Part shown: positions 23,780 through 35,236 of the stretch, in pieces
Numbering within the stretch: the first letter of the stretch is position 1
How the letters are laid out: each line of letters opens with the position of its first letter
Origin: Sipunculus nudus
Lineage: Eukaryota > Annelida > Sipuncula > Golfingiida > Sipunculidae
Reading direction: 5' to 3'
Assembly (NCBI GenBank): GCA_026874595.1
Contig: CM049314.1
Coordinates: forward strand, 70,818,300-70,882,299
Length of the DNA: 64,000 nucleotides
Translations under genes and position numbers: made by a program
The notes under the pieces: generated by a model
What the model saw: the letters and a program-made list of their open reading frames with translations, nothing else
Databases searched by the model: none
Told to the model about the DNA's origin: nothing

Positions 23780-24525
23780 GTACTAGACAAATACCACGGT
23801 TTGCACGGTTTGCACGGTTACCCCGGTAAAACGGACAACACACTATGCCGACTATCCCGGGAACATGGCAAACACACAAGGACGACTGTCCCCTTAACGC
23901 GGAAACAACACTATGACGTCTATCCAGGGAACACGGCCCCCACACTATGACGAAAACCTCGGTAACACGGCCACCACACTATGACGACAACCGCGGTAAC
24001 ACGGCCACCACACTATGACGAATAACACGGTAACACGGCTACCACACTATGATGACACCCATGATAAAACGGCCAATACACTATGACGACTAACACGGTT
24101 ACACGGCCATCACACTACGACGATTACCGTGGAAACACAGCCACGTCACTATAACGACTAAAACGGTAACACGGCAATCACACAATGACGATTAACATGG
24201 CAACACGGCCATCACACTATGACGACTAACACGGTTACATGGCCATCACACTATGACGACTAACATGGCAACACGGCCACCAAACTATGACGACTAAAAC
24301 GGTAACACGGCCACCACACTATGACGATTACCGTGGAAACACGGCCACCTCACTATGACGATTACCGTGGTAACACGGCCACCACACTATGATGACTAAA
24401 ACAGTAACACGGCCACCACACCATGACGACTAACACGGTAACAAGGCCACCACTCTATGACGAATACCACGGTAATACGGACACCACACTATGACGACTA
24501 ACACGGTAACACGGTCACAACACAC
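23780..24525. repeat. 34-bp minisatellite, about 21 units
   Basis: Units of the form CACTATGACGACTAACACGG + TAACACGGCCAC repeat with a 34-bp period from about 23780 to 24525. A shorter block of the same unit lies at 41105-41248 near the other end of this intron, and degenerate words are visible near 22900-22970. It is not a CRISPR array: the units are contiguous and drift gradually. Confidence 0.9.
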
Positions 24526-24591
24526 ACTGCGCAGCCTCTGACTCTCAAGAGTACGACACTGCTGTCAGGGGACTGTTGGAGGCAAAATCTG

Positions 24592-24975
24592 ACTCCAACA
24601 TAGTCTCTCCAACAGACGTCAGGTGCCGCTACCGCTCTGCACCAGTACGTCTGTTATTAAGCGCCATTTTTTAGGAACGGAAGTGTTGTTTGGCATGCGC
24701 AAGGAATCCCCCTATTATCCCACCCTTGCAATAGACAAGCAAAAGTGGATTATTATTGCCACACAAGCAACAATATTGTTTACTTGTCTATATTGGGGTC
24801 TTCCAGGTCCGTGCATCCATTCTGGATTCACCTCCAGGTGCTAGGGGGGTTTCCTTGCGCATGCCAAACGGCACTTCCGTTTTTTAAGATTCTTGAAAAA
24901 AATGGCGTCCAATAACAGACGTACTGGTGCAGAGCGGTAGCGGAACCTGGCGTCTGTTGGAGAGACACTCCAACA
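24592..24975. mobile_element. Mutator-like MITE with long terminal inverted repeats
   Basis: Left arm about 24603-24720 (GTCTCTCCAACAGACG, CCGCTACCGCTCTGCACCAG, TTGGCATGCGCAAGGAA) is mirrored at about 24838-24966, with few mismatches over more than 110 bp. The 9-bp sequence ACTCCAACA flanks both ends (24592-24600, 24967-24975). Long inverted repeats with a 9-bp target duplication are the hallmark of Mutator-type MITEs. CTCCAAC words also occur inside the arms, so the duplication should be treated with some care. No ORF. Confidence 0.65.
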
Positions 24976-25827
24976 ATGCACCGCGCGGCATCAACTTGTA
25001 CACTGTCAGCGGATATACTCAGGTGGTGAAAAGGAGGCAATGTAGTCCGTAAAATGCGTTTGATTATAAATGTTTCATGGTGAATAAATGATTTTATGAG
25101 AAGGAACCGATATGGTCTGTATCATTTTACAGCATGATATTTGTTCCGGTCCATTGACACCTTTGACAAATATTCGGTGTATAGTACAGGGACGATGGTG
25201 CACGTGCATTTATTTTGGTTGAAGAGCTGATTCTATGTAAACAAAAGATTCCTCTCTCCGTACATCCGATTCATGCCAGAGGGGAAAATACATCATTATT
25301 ACAAATAATTGAAAGAATTAAATTTATAAATAAATGATTTAGCAGCAGCACGGTGGAAATGCTTGTAAAATTTGTTAAAAATCCAAAACCCTTGTATTTG
25401 TAAGCATTTTTTTCGAGATAATTATTTTAAGAATATTCTTTAAAAATGCCGTTTAGCCTGAAGTAGATAAACAGATATTCCGCCGATTTTGTGTAAAGTA
25501 GTTATATGTCATGTAAAACGTAATTACTTTGCGAATCTATTGCGTTATTTATGCTGAAATACCGTGAATGCCGTCTTATCGGCACCGCTGGACAGTGCAT
25601 TTCTTCATGGTACACTTTCCATATCTATGTCTGAGTCTTGTGTTTTTATACAACAGTGACGTCACAAAGACGTCACAGTGATCGGTCGCGCGTCAACTTC
25701 AATCGACTGACGTCATACGTTTGACTGGCTTGATTTATTATCAGTTCTCAGACAAGGAATAAGTCGTAATGAGCGGGCGGAGAACAATAAGCCTTTATAA
25801 ATACTGACATAAAATTTATTTGTAAAA

Positions 25828-27717
25828 TTCTTGTATCGCGTATTAAGCCGATCTTGTTTAAATTAATTGATACCGATCAGTATGCGTTTGTTCCTAGAAG
25901 GTCAATAGCAGAGGCGAACAGGCTTATATCAGATATATTGGAATACACGAAGTCAGAAAACATGAAAGCATCTTTTTCGCTGCAGACTTTGCAGCTGCCT
26001 TTGATAGTTTGGATGATACATTTCTATTTACAGTTCTTGAGCGTTTTGATTTTCCTAAAACTTTTATAAAATGGGTAAGAATCTTGTATACAAATGCCGA
26101 AAGTTGTGTGATAAATTTTGGGAGATCAACAGGGTATTTCAAACTACTGAGGGGAGCCAAACAAGGTGACCCCCTGGCTTCTTATCTTTTCTTGTTTGCT
26201 ATAGAAATTTTGTCAGCCAAAGTTAGAGATAATGATAATATTAAGGGAATAAGCATGTATAATAATGTCATAAAACAGTGCCTTTTTGTGGAAGATGCCA
26301 GCTATTTCTTAAAAGATTCCCACTCACTCGAATTTTTGCTATCCATTATTGCCGAGTTTTCAATTTATTCTACATTAGAATTAAACGAAAGTAAATAAGA
26401 AATTGCATGTTCAAGCAGATATTCATCTGAAAAAATTGGAGAGTTCACATGGACCAACTTAACAATGAAAGCAATTAAAGTACTAGGCATATATTACACC
26501 TATAATAGAGACCTTTCTGTAAAACTAAATTTCGAAAAGGTGATAGGTTAACTTAGTATTACGTTGAACTTGTGGAAATGTAGGAGATTAACGATTTATG
26601 GAAGAAAAGAAATTGTTCAGTCAATAGGGATGTCACAAATATATTATGTTAGCAATATAATTGATCCTCCGGTGAAAAATATCCAACAAATCAAAGAACT
26701 CATTACCAACTTTATCTGGAATGGGAGACGGCCAAAAGTGAAATATAAGTCATTAATTGGGGACTATAGTATTGGAGGAATAAGATTACCAGATTTCGAA
26801 TTAAAATATAAAACTCAACGAATCACATTGATTAGAATATTATTAGATGATAAAATTGGGAAATGGAAAATCATTCCACTTTATTGTTTATTGAAAGTTG
26901 GAGTCCATGTGTTGAACGTGGGGACTAATTTTGATGTAAACAGTCTAGTGTCATACAAGTTGTCTTTCTATAAGAATGCGTTTTCATATATGGTCTCAGT
27001 TTGCAAGCTGTTCCCCAGAAACTCAAGACGAAGTACTTGTCCAACCTCTCTTGTGAAATAAACTAATTAAAATAAATAACCAGTCCATAAACTTTAGCCA
27101 GCTGGGCAAGGTTGGTAAAATCATATAGCAGATTTAATCGATGGAAATGGTTGTGTAAAACAACCTAATGAAATATTACCAGAAGACAAATTTAACAGCT
27201 GTGTCATGTTATATAATTCTCTATTATGTACAATTCCACTTAAATGGTTTTCTCTCACTGCTAATAATGTTACACATGCAAGTTTTAGTTGACAAATATA
27301 GGTGTTCTGACTATATTCTATGTAACGGTAAGTTGTCAAACCTAAAACTTCTTAATTCAAATCAGGTATATAAAATGCTGCTATACCATTTATGTGAAGG
27401 ACCATCGGCAAAAATAAACTTTGTGAGTAAATTTGATGGAGTAGACTGGACAGAAATATGTAATAATATATATATATAAATTATTATGATACTTATTCTC
27501 ATGAGTTCCAGTTCAAAGTAATTCACAACTATATAGGTGAAAAAAATAAACTGTATTCATGGAAATTGATTGAGACCAGATTATGTTCATATTGTTTCAC
27601 AGAACCAGAAACTGTTATTCATCTATTTTGTAGTTGTCAACATGCGAAAAACTTGTATTTTCAGATCATAGAATGGGCAAAGATCTTTAATGTAACGATG
27701 CCGGATATCTCAGAGTT
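25828..27717 (+). pseudogene. LINE ORF2 fragment (L1/Tx1-like), 5' truncated, split by an LTR element
   Basis: The frame starts inside the reverse transcriptase (SRIKPILFKLIDTDQYAFVP). A frameshift near 25975 leads into AADFAAAFDSLDDTFLF, then the RGAKQGDPLASYLFLFAIEI block, and the thumb (GRKEIVQSIGMSQIYYVSNI, FIWNGRRPKVKYKSLI). It ends with a C-terminal zinc knuckle (CSYC...HLFCSC near 27587-27635). The catalytic YADD is FVED here and several stops are present, so it is dead. The domain order and motifs fit the Tx1/L1 clade. At 27717 it is interrupted by the gypsy element and resumes at 40347. Confidence 0.85.
27714..27717. other. Target-site duplication AGTT (left)
   Basis: AGTT directly precedes the 5' LTR and recurs at 40343-40346 directly after the 3' LTR. 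A 4-bp duplication is usual for Ty3/gypsy integrases. Confidence 0.65.
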
Positions 27718-27924
27718 TGTAGTGATCTCTGTTTGGAGAGTGTAAGGCATGCACTATATTGTAGTCATTGTGCGGAGGTTAGGTAACTTTCTCTTCCGGT
27801 TTAGTTAGAGACCTGGGCACATGGCGGGACCTCGTCTGTTGGCTGTGAATTAACCTTGTGAAGGACAAACAGAGTTTGGGGTGTGAACTGTATATATGTG
27901 GTGAGAAGGAAAACAACCCTTATA
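27718..27924 (+). repeat. 5' LTR of outer gypsy element
   Basis: It starts TGTAGTGATCTCTGTTTGG and ends AACAACCCTTATA. It differs from the 3' LTR by one substitution (AAAACAA versus AAAGCAA near its end). The ends are TG...TA rather than TG...CA if the AGTT duplication is placed correctly. Confidence 0.9.
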
Positions 27925-27926
27925 AA

Positions 27927-27944
27927 TGGAGCCCAACGTGGGGC
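27927..27944 (+). other. Primer-binding site of outer gypsy element
   Basis: TGGAGCCCAACGTGGGGC lies two bases after the 5' LTR. It matches the tRNA-Lys type primer-binding site (TGGCGCCCAACGTGGGGC) known from foamy viruses and some gypsy elements at all but one position. Confidence 0.75.
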
Positions 27945-28362
27945 TCTTCTGGTTGAGGTAGGACTGTTTCAAATAGCTTTTCCCTGACATGCTGGTTCTT
28001 CGTCCAGCGCCCGCCATCTTGTGCATGTTGCCGTCCCGGCTTCGAGTGGTGTAACGCTTTACACTACTGGACTCGCTACTCTTGCGACGGATTCTGCGTC
28101 TGTATATTACTAACTGTGCTGTTAGTGGACATTATATTATATATATTTTGTGCTCGCAACTCCCAAGTGAGGGATATCTGGACTTTGATATCAGTATTAT
28201 TTGTCAGTTCCCGGCTAACGTACGGACAGTGTTACGTGAGTTACTTTCTCTGGTGTTATCAAAACAGCAGATTCATTCATGATTCGTGGTTCAGAGAAAA
28301 GACTGTACATATTTCCTATTATTATTCTTATTATTTATAATTGTTCTTCACATTGTCACATC

Positions 28363-28611
28363 ATGGAGAAACAGGAGAAAGTGACATACTTGAGACGATA
28401 CACTAATGATTATCTAGTGCGCTTGTGTGATTTCAATCATATTGATACGTCTGAACTTACCAACAAAGAGATGCGGGTTGAGGCTTTATCGGACTTGCCT
28501 AAAATTGAGGAGCCTGAGACAGGGGTAAAGGGCAGCCCTTCCCCTAGTGATTCAATGTTTAAAGAACTGCTTAAACATTTCTCTGACACTCGCCGTGAGG
28601 ATAACTGTTGA
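28363..28611 (+). pseudogene. Outer gypsy gag, N-terminal part
   Basis: The ATG at 28363 opens 82 codons (MEKQEKVTYLRRYTNDYLVR...), a helical N-terminal gag region, ending at TGA 28609-28611. The rest of gag continues in another frame from about 28605. The split is either a one-base frameshift or an uncommon gag arrangement. The 28279 start of the longer frame is less likely because the leader region precedes it. Confidence 0.7.
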
Positions 28612-31600
28612 ACACATTGGAAAAATTGGTGTCAAAATCTAAAGTGACTGTATCCAAAATTCCTGAGATGACTAAACTATGTGAATCTGATGATATCCAT
28701 TATCTGGTAGCCAGATTAACAAATGGTTCTGAAAATTTTCTTGATTTCGCCTCCAGGTTGGATGAGTATTTCGTCCGTTGGCTCAGACCCTCCAGTGCAG
28801 TTAGGGAGGAGCCTGAGGTGGCTAGAATCTTTGATAGTATCATTTCAGATCAGCTTATGTCCACCGTGAGAGATGAGACATTGCGCCTAAAGCTGATGGG
28901 AAAGGAGGATTTGTCGTTACGAGATTTAGCTCGGTTTGCTGATGACTTTATCCTACAGAGACGTATAATACGTGAGGAAAGTGATAAACGCCGTCAAAAT
29001 AATGGGAGTAGTGACAAACCTGTGTTAAACTCACACAGTGCTAACAGGGGTAAATTTCCTGTTACAAATGATCAAAAAGAGAAACCAAGGGACAATGCGC
29101 GGTACAGTCAGAGATACAGTGAGGCTTGCTTTAAATGTGGTGAATTAGGCCATAAACGGCGGGACTGTCCATCTGTTACTTCTAGTAAGGTTGCCAGTAC
29201 CGAAATTTTTGACAAAAAGTCTGATGAGGCTAAACCCTGTAGTTTCATATCCACCAGTGAACTCCATTTAAATCCTGAGGCTGATGAGTGGATTCCTTCC
29301 TTAAAGTATAAACAGAATGATAACCATGTGTTTACTCCAGAGATGCTAAACGATGGACCTTTAGTAAGTGTTTTTGTGAATGGCCTGGAGAGTTATGGTT
29401 TAGCTGACTCTGGGGCTGCTGTGACTATTCTTTCTGAACAATTGTGTGACAAGCTTAATCTTATACCCCAGAAGGACCAGAGCCGCCCTCTGAAGTGGTT
29501 TGATGGTACTAAGGTTGAGCCCTCAGGATATGTAATGGCAGACATATCTTGTGGGGGACTAATACTCTGTGTAGAGTGTGTAGTTGTGAAACAGTTGGCT
29601 ACTCCAGTATTATTGGGGCGTGATTTTATGTACAGGGTTGGACTTACTATAAAGTTTGCCTCGCATAGTTATTGGATTTCTACTAAGAAACCTGTGATCA
29701 AATGGCCTTTATTAGGTATGAGAAAACCTGTGGTGGATAATAACTCTGAGTTTGAACCTGAAATGGTAATTAAGGATGATAAAAAGAATATGGCTATGAT
29801 TCAGCTTACACAGGATTATCCGGAAGTCCTAACTGATGATTTTGGCTGGACTGATATCATTGAACATGAAATCGTGTTACTTGAGGGAACTGAACCTATT
29901 AAACAAATCCCATACCGTTTATCTCCTGCTAAGCAGAAAGCAGCAGAGGAGCAGCTTCCTCAAATGCTAGCTAATGGGATAATTGAGGAATCTAAATCTC
30001 CCTGGAGGAGTCCAGTAGTTATGACTCCAAAACCCAATGGAACTTGGCGCATGTGTATAGACTTCAGAAAACTAAATGCCCAAACAAAGACTGATGCTTA
30101 TCCTTTACAGAGAACCGATCATATACTCTCATCACTTTATGGTTCTCAACTTTTTTCTACCATAGACCTTCGCTCAGGTTACTGGCAAGTTTCTCTTCGG
30201 AAAGAGGACCGTGAACTCACAGCGTTTTCGATTGGTCAGAACTTATACCAGTTTAAAGTTCTCCCGTTCGGCGTCAAAAATGGACCAGCAACCTTCCAAC
30301 GAAAAGGTTTTGAAAGCGAAAAACTGTCTCGGTCGGTTTTGTTATGTACACATAGATGGCATAATAGTTTTTTCTGCCTCTTGGGATGATCACATGAATC
30401 ATATTAGAATCATACTGGACAGTCTTAAAGAGGCTGGACTTACAATCAGCATCAGTAAAAGCCACTTTTTTTCTGACGCAGACAACCTTTTTGGGCCATA
30501 GAGTTTCACATATGGGGATTTCCACTACCTCTGATAAAGTAGACGCCATAAGGAACTATCCGGCCCTGAGAAATAAGAAAGAACTTGAACGTTTCTTAGG
30601 AATGTGCGGGTGGTACGCAAAATTTATTCCGGACTATTCCACTTCCGCAGAACCTCTTAATCGTCTCCGTAGAAAAGAGGTCGAATATCAATGGACTGAT
30701 AATTGTTCTGCAGCTTTTCAAACATTAAAAGAGCAATTGTGTTCTGCTCCTTGTTTAGCTCATCCGGATCCTGATGAGGATTTCGAATTACATACGGATG
30801 CAAGTGCCGTAGGTCTAGGATCCTGTTTAAACCAAAGACAAACTGGCAACCTACGTACAATAGGCTTCAGTAGTCGAACGCTTTCTGCAGCTGAGAGAAA
30901 ATACAGTACAACAGAACGGGAAATTTTGGCGGTTGTGTGGAGCCTAGAAAAATGGCGACCATTTATAGAAGGGCGTCATACATTGTGGTAACAGATCATC
31001 AAGCGCTTACTTGGATATTCACTACTAAACATGACTTGCCTCCTCGTCTGTATAGATGGGTTCTTCGTGTACAAGATTTCGATTTTGAAATTACATATCG
31101 TCCAGGAAGACTCCATGTCGTCCCAGATACGTTGTCTAGAGACAGCCGGTTCGAACCTGTTATGGAAATTGGTGTAATCAAAAGGGGAATTGTCACAGAC
31201 TTTGGTAATAAGTGTGAGGCACTGGACTGTGTACAACCAACTGATAGCCTGTTGGACTGGATCCAATGTGATAAATGTGACAGGTGGTATCATGATGTTT
31301 GTGTTGGTGTTTTGCCTGAAGAAGCAGGTAAAGTTGACTTTGTATGTAGCCTATGTACTCAGGACATGAATCAAACTGTACTAAAATCAAGGGTTCCTGA
31401 TGTGATGTATCAAAGCATTGGATCCTTACCGGATCTGGACTCTATAGCAAGTTTACAACAGGAGAATCCTCAGTTAGGACCTCTCTTTAAATTCCTTCAG
31501 TCTCCAGAAAGCCATCAAGATATTTCTCATGTGATGAGAAAATTAGCTGAGAATTGTGAGATAGACACTGTATTGTATAAAAAAACATTAACTGGTCGGA

Positions 31601-32684
31601 GACTTCTGATACCTCAAGTTTTGAAATTGACTGTGCTTAAAGAGTTACATAATTCTCCTACAGCTGGCCACTTCGGCCGACGCAAGACTTTGAACCGTAT
31701 AGTACATCATTTTTACTGGAAGGGCATCGGTAAAGATGTCAGAGATTATGTTCGTCGTTGTCGGATATGTCAGGAAATTAAGCCAGTGTATCGTAAACCA
31801 CCTGGATTTATGGAAGTGATAAAATCTTCGCAACCATGGGAATTACTAGCAGCAGATTTGGTTGGTCCGTTACCATCCACGCGTGCCATAAATACATTCT
31901 GGTGACCAGAGACCATTTTACTAAGTGGGTGGAGCTTTTCCCTTTAACTAGAGCTACTGGGAAGATCATAAGCTTGTGTTTGGTGCGAGAAGTATTTACG
32001 CCTTATGGTCCACCTAAGAAACTTCTGACTGATAACGGTTCGCAATGCACCTCCAAGTTTTTACAAGCTGTATGTAATAAGTGGGGCGTTGATCTTATAC
32101 ATAGTACTCCCTACCACCCTCAGTGTAACTGGGTGGAGAGGGTCAATCGTGATATAAAGGCTATGTTAGCCAGTTATGTACGTGAGGACGGTGATGATCA
32201 TCAAAACTGGGATATCCATCTTGCAGAATTCAGATTTGCTCTAAATTCCATTGAAAACCAGTCTACTGGATGGAGTCAAGCTGCGCAGAACTTGTCACGT
32301 GAACTAGAATCACCGATCGCTAATAAATTGTTTACCTCTCCTGCGGATGGACCATCAGATCATAACAGCTATATGAAATCCAAACTCGCTAAAGACAAAG
32401 TCCGTGCTGATCAGGCCATTGCTAGGATGCTTGATCAGGCTGCTGCCAGAAAGATTCACTACGATAGGGGAAGGAGAGATGCTACTATTGTGCCTGGTGA
32501 TAGAGTGTTATTGAAAACCCACCCGGTTTCTGACGCGGATAAACAGTTATCAGCAAAGTTGTCTCCTCGGTGGGAGAGACAATATACGGTTGAAAAACAA
32601 CTAGGTAACGTTGATGTTCATATCCGTACGAAGAAAGGTTTAGAACCCAAACATGTGGACCAGCTGAAGCTTTATTATGAATAA
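28605..32684 (+). pseudogene. Outer gypsy gag-pol, frameshifted
   Basis: The frame open to 30389 holds a capsid-like helical region, a CCHC knuckle (CFKCGELGHKRRDC, near codon 174), protease DSGA (codon 267) and RT to about 30300 (FSTIDLRSGYWQV, LPFGVKNGPATFQR). Frames then change near 30300, 30485, 30980 and 31890, and return to the first frame. The RT active site reads HIDG where YIDD is expected, so the second catalytic Asp is gone. RNase H (LHTDASAVGLG, STTEREILAVVW, VVTDHQALTWIF) follows, then the PHD finger, H2C2 finger and integrase (AADLVGP; LTDNGSQ; WVERVNRDIK). The C-terminal IN tail ends at 32684. Confidence 0.88.
31213..31356 (+). other. PHD zinc finger inside gypsy Pol
   Basis: Between the RNase H end (LHVVPDTLSR) and the integrase zinc finger, the frame reads CEALDC ... 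WIQCDKCDRWYHDVC ... FVCSLC, a Cys4-His-Cys3 arrangement with the aromatic WYH before the His-x2-Cys pair. This is the PHD signature, about 48 residues. PHD fingers read histone H3 tails; here it could steer integration to particular chromatin, which is inference. Confidence 0.8.
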
Positions 32685-32960
32685 TATTCCAAATTAGTGG
32701 TACCCTGTGTGATAGGGCCAGAATAATGCCCTTGGAACCACTGTGTTTAGGGTAGTCTACCCCTATTCACACTATTTGAGTAAGGCACATCCTGACATGA
32801 TGGTGGATCTGTGAGTGTAGTGATGAATTGTGCATAATATAGGACTGAACTGTTTATGTACCTTAACTGTTTAATTATGTTCATGTATACACCATACATG
32901 ATACCTTACAGTATATTACAGTATATTATATGTCAGAGATGGTTACACATCTCTAATATT
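32685..32960 (+). other. 3' untranslated part of outer gypsy element, left of nested insertion
   Basis: Noncoding spacer after the integrase stop. It continues at 39688-40135 on the other side of the nested element. The 4-bp target duplication TATT lies at 32957-32960 and 39684-39687. Confidence 0.75.
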
Positions 32961-33695
32961 TGTTGCATGGACGTCACCCGGACATCGGAAGATGGCGCCA
33001 CGAAGTGGTGTGGCCGCCCCCGTTTCCACGCTTATGGATCCACCCCGCTATCAGTGACTACTGACGCGCTTTTAGAAACATAAAAACTATTCTTGGACCA
33101 TTCAGTACTGGTTTTGCAGTTCTGCCGGCGCTATCGTTTCTCTCAAGCAAAACCACAAACTTCTGCGGTTTTCACCCATTGTTGAAAACCTATAAAACGA
33201 ACTCGCCTGCAGTACGAGGCGGGACTATTGACTTTGATACGCCACATTGCTGTTATCCCCGGGGACCGTGACCGTGGGCTCTTGGTCCCCAAGCCCACGG
33301 AATGCCATGAACCACGCCATGAACTTTATTATTTAGGAAGAGGAGAGACTTTATGTTTGTTTGGTGCCACATGGATTAATACAGGACTTCAGTTTTGTGT
33401 GTGCCCGAATTATGTGTTGATGATGGACTTCAGTTTCTCGTATACCGGATTCAGTTAAGTATTTCGTTACAGTTCGTTATTTAGAGACTCAGTTTTTCTT
33501 CAGAGACTTGGTTATGAATTACGTTATGTATTGACTATTATATTATTTGTGTACGATTGTAAATATTGTAATATAGTAATATAGTACTGTTTTTGCACCC
33601 ATATTTTGGTTACGTATTCATTTGAAGAGAACGTGTCTGAGCATATGTGTTACGGTTCGGCCTGAGTTGTTTGGGTGTGAAAAAGGACCGTAACA
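32961..33695 (+). repeat. 5' LTR of nested gypsy element
   Basis: 735 bp, TGTTGCATGG ... GACCGTAACA, with the short inverted ends TGTT/AACA. It contains a 76-codon ORF (33228-33458), present also in the 3' LTR, which is not regarded as a gene. CTATAAAACGAA at about 33190 is a likely TATA box. Confidence 0.95.
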
Positions 33696-33698
33696 TAA

Positions 33699-33716
33699 TG
33701 GCGACCGCGACGAGAC
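33699..33716 (+). other. Primer-binding site of nested gypsy element
   Basis: TGGCGACCGCGACGAGAC begins three bases after the 5' LTR. It has the TGG start expected of a site pairing with a tRNA 3' CCA end. The tRNA was not identified. Confidence 0.6.
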
Positions 33717-33853
33717 CCTGTATTTCGTAATAACGGCTACATTTGGATGTAAAATTTCACAGTGGTCTCTATAACTTCTAGTTATTGAACTGGTATTTAA
33801 CTACAATTGAACTCGGATATTTCTCAGACACGTTATCTTGATACTTTGCAAAT

Positions 33854-35236
33854 ATGGGTACGGAATTTAAACCAAATGAAATTATACCACAATTAAGAGA
33901 AAATAGGAGCTTATTGTACACGTTAAAGAAGAATGAACTTGAAATTGTTGCTCTACATTTAAATATTGACATCATGGAGGTATACACTGTAGAGGGTTTA
34001 AGAAATGTACTTAAGAAATCATTATATGGTGATGTAGATAGTAAAGAGGAATCTGATTTGGAGGAAAAACCTATTAAGGAACCTCTTGGGGCAACAGCTA
34101 TTGACCCGATAGAACTAGAATTGAGAAAGTATGAACTTAAATTGAAATATGAGCTCAAAGCTCAAGTTGAAACAGATAAATTGAAATATGAAGCTCAAGT
34201 TGAAGCAGAAATCCGTAGATGTGAAATCGAAAGAGAAACGCAAATTAAGTTGAAAGAGTTAGAGTTACAAAATCCTCAAAATCGTACAGCACATGAGCCG
34301 TCTGAATTCCTATTCAGAAATTCGACAAAAGTACCTCCCTTCAATGAAAATGAAGTGGAGCGTTATTTCAGCTATTTTGAACGGGTGGCCACTTTAATGG
34401 CTTGGCCTAAAGGCCAGTGGACCATGTTGTTACAAAGCGTTCTGGTTGGTCGCGCACAGGACGTTTACACTGCGCTCACAGACGAACAATGCAGGGATTA
34501 CGACACTGTAAAAGAGGTCATTCTGAGAGCCTATGAATTAGTCCCCGAAGCGTATCGCTTAAAATTTAGGAATGCCACCAAAAGAGAAAATCAAACTCAT
34601 GTTGAATATGCTAGAGATAAAGAAAGTGCATTTAATAGATGGTGTCAGTCTATGAAAATTGATCAGGATTTTGAAAAACTCAAACAACTAATTTTGATAG
34701 AAGAGTTAAAAAGGCATATCCGTAGTGACATTAAAATATTTTTGGATGAACATAAAGTAAGGAATGTAAACGAGGCTGGTGTCCTGGCAGATGAATTTGC
34801 CTTGACGCACCGCCCCAGTTATACCAGTCACAGGAGGAGGTATGGTGAGAAAAGAGAGGGTAGCAAAAGCCCAAAACTGGGTCGGAGAAAGGGTAGTCCC
34901 TACTATCGGGGTCACTCCGGCTCAGGTAAACCACAGTCCGATCATGGTAAACCCCAGTATAAAAGTCAATCTGACTCTCCTGCTCAACACAAAGAGGGAC
35001 AACCTAGGACTGGACCCAAATATTGTACATTCTGTGAGTTCAAGGGGCATACAGAATCTGAGTGTTATAGAAAAAGATACGGTCAAAGTAAGCCTAAACC
35101 TAATGCGTTAACTGTTACGCAGAGCATGAAACCGGTAACAATGCCCAGTAAACTAGAGACTAAAGGTGAAACAAAGCCCTGTCCACGAGAGCTTTCAGCC
35201 CTTTGTGTCAGATGGCTTTGTTCAGTTAGAGGGTAA
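33854..35236 (+). CDS. Gag of nested Gmr1-like element (460 aa)
   Basis: Intact frame from ATG 33854 to TAA 35234-35236. Residues about 85-140 are a highly charged coiled coil (RKYELKLKYELKAQVETDKL). Residues 150-320 resemble a SCAN-like/gypsy capsid (VPPFNENEVERYFSYFERVA; EYARDKESAFNRWC; GVLADEFALTH). There is a basic Ser/Gly/Lys-rich linker, then one CCHC knuckle at 391-404 (CTFCEFKGHTESEC). Gag forms the virus-like particle and binds element RNA. The pol frame begins before the stop. Confidence 0.9.
   Translation: MGTEFKPNEIIPQLRENRSLLYTLKKNELEIVALHLNIDIMEVYTVEGLRNVLKKSLYGDVDSKEESDLEEKPIKEPLGATAIDPIELELRKYELKLKYELKAQVETDKLKYEAQVEAEIRRCEIERETQIKLKELELQNPQNRTAHEPSEFLFRNSTKVPPFNENEVERYFSYFERVATLMAWPKGQWTMLLQSVLVGRAQDVYTALTDEQCRDYDTVKEVILRAYELVPEAYRLKFRNATKRENQTHVEYARDKESAFNRWCQSMKIDQDFEKLKQLILIEELKRHIRSDIKIFLDEHKVRNVNEAGVLADEFALTHRPSYTSHRRRYGEKREGSKSPKLGRRKGSPYYRGHSGSGKPQSDHGKPQYKSQSDSPAQHKEGQPRTGPKYCTFCEFKGHTESECYRKRYGQSKPKPNALTVTQSMKPVTMPSKLETKGETKPCPRELSALCVRWLCSVRG

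Larger units (their letters stand above)
22772..25827. other. SLC16-like intron 2, proximal part: repeats, no gene
   Basis: This part of the intron is made almost wholly of repeats: a GC-rich foldback (23010-23445), a small foldback (23594-23778), the 34-bp minisatellite (23780-24525) and a Mutator-like MITE (24592-24975). The last 850 bp show no gene but contain perfect TGACGTCA sites at 25657-25664 and 25708-25715. Confidence 0.65.

Noticed and set aside
23780-24525. CRISPR-like array of 34-bp repeats
   Set aside because: Units are contiguous with gradual variation and no unique spacers, in a eukaryotic intron, so it is a minisatellite. The 64-bp array at 20274-20640 was rejected for the same reason.
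32685-32960. Possible envelope gene after the outer gypsy integrase
   Set aside because: Only short frames exist here and in 39688-40135; no signal peptide or membrane segment of the needed size was found.
33228-33458. 76-codon ORF present twice (also 39216-39446)
   Set aside because: Both lie inside the LTRs of the nested gypsy element and are duplicated because LTRs are; no domain is visible.
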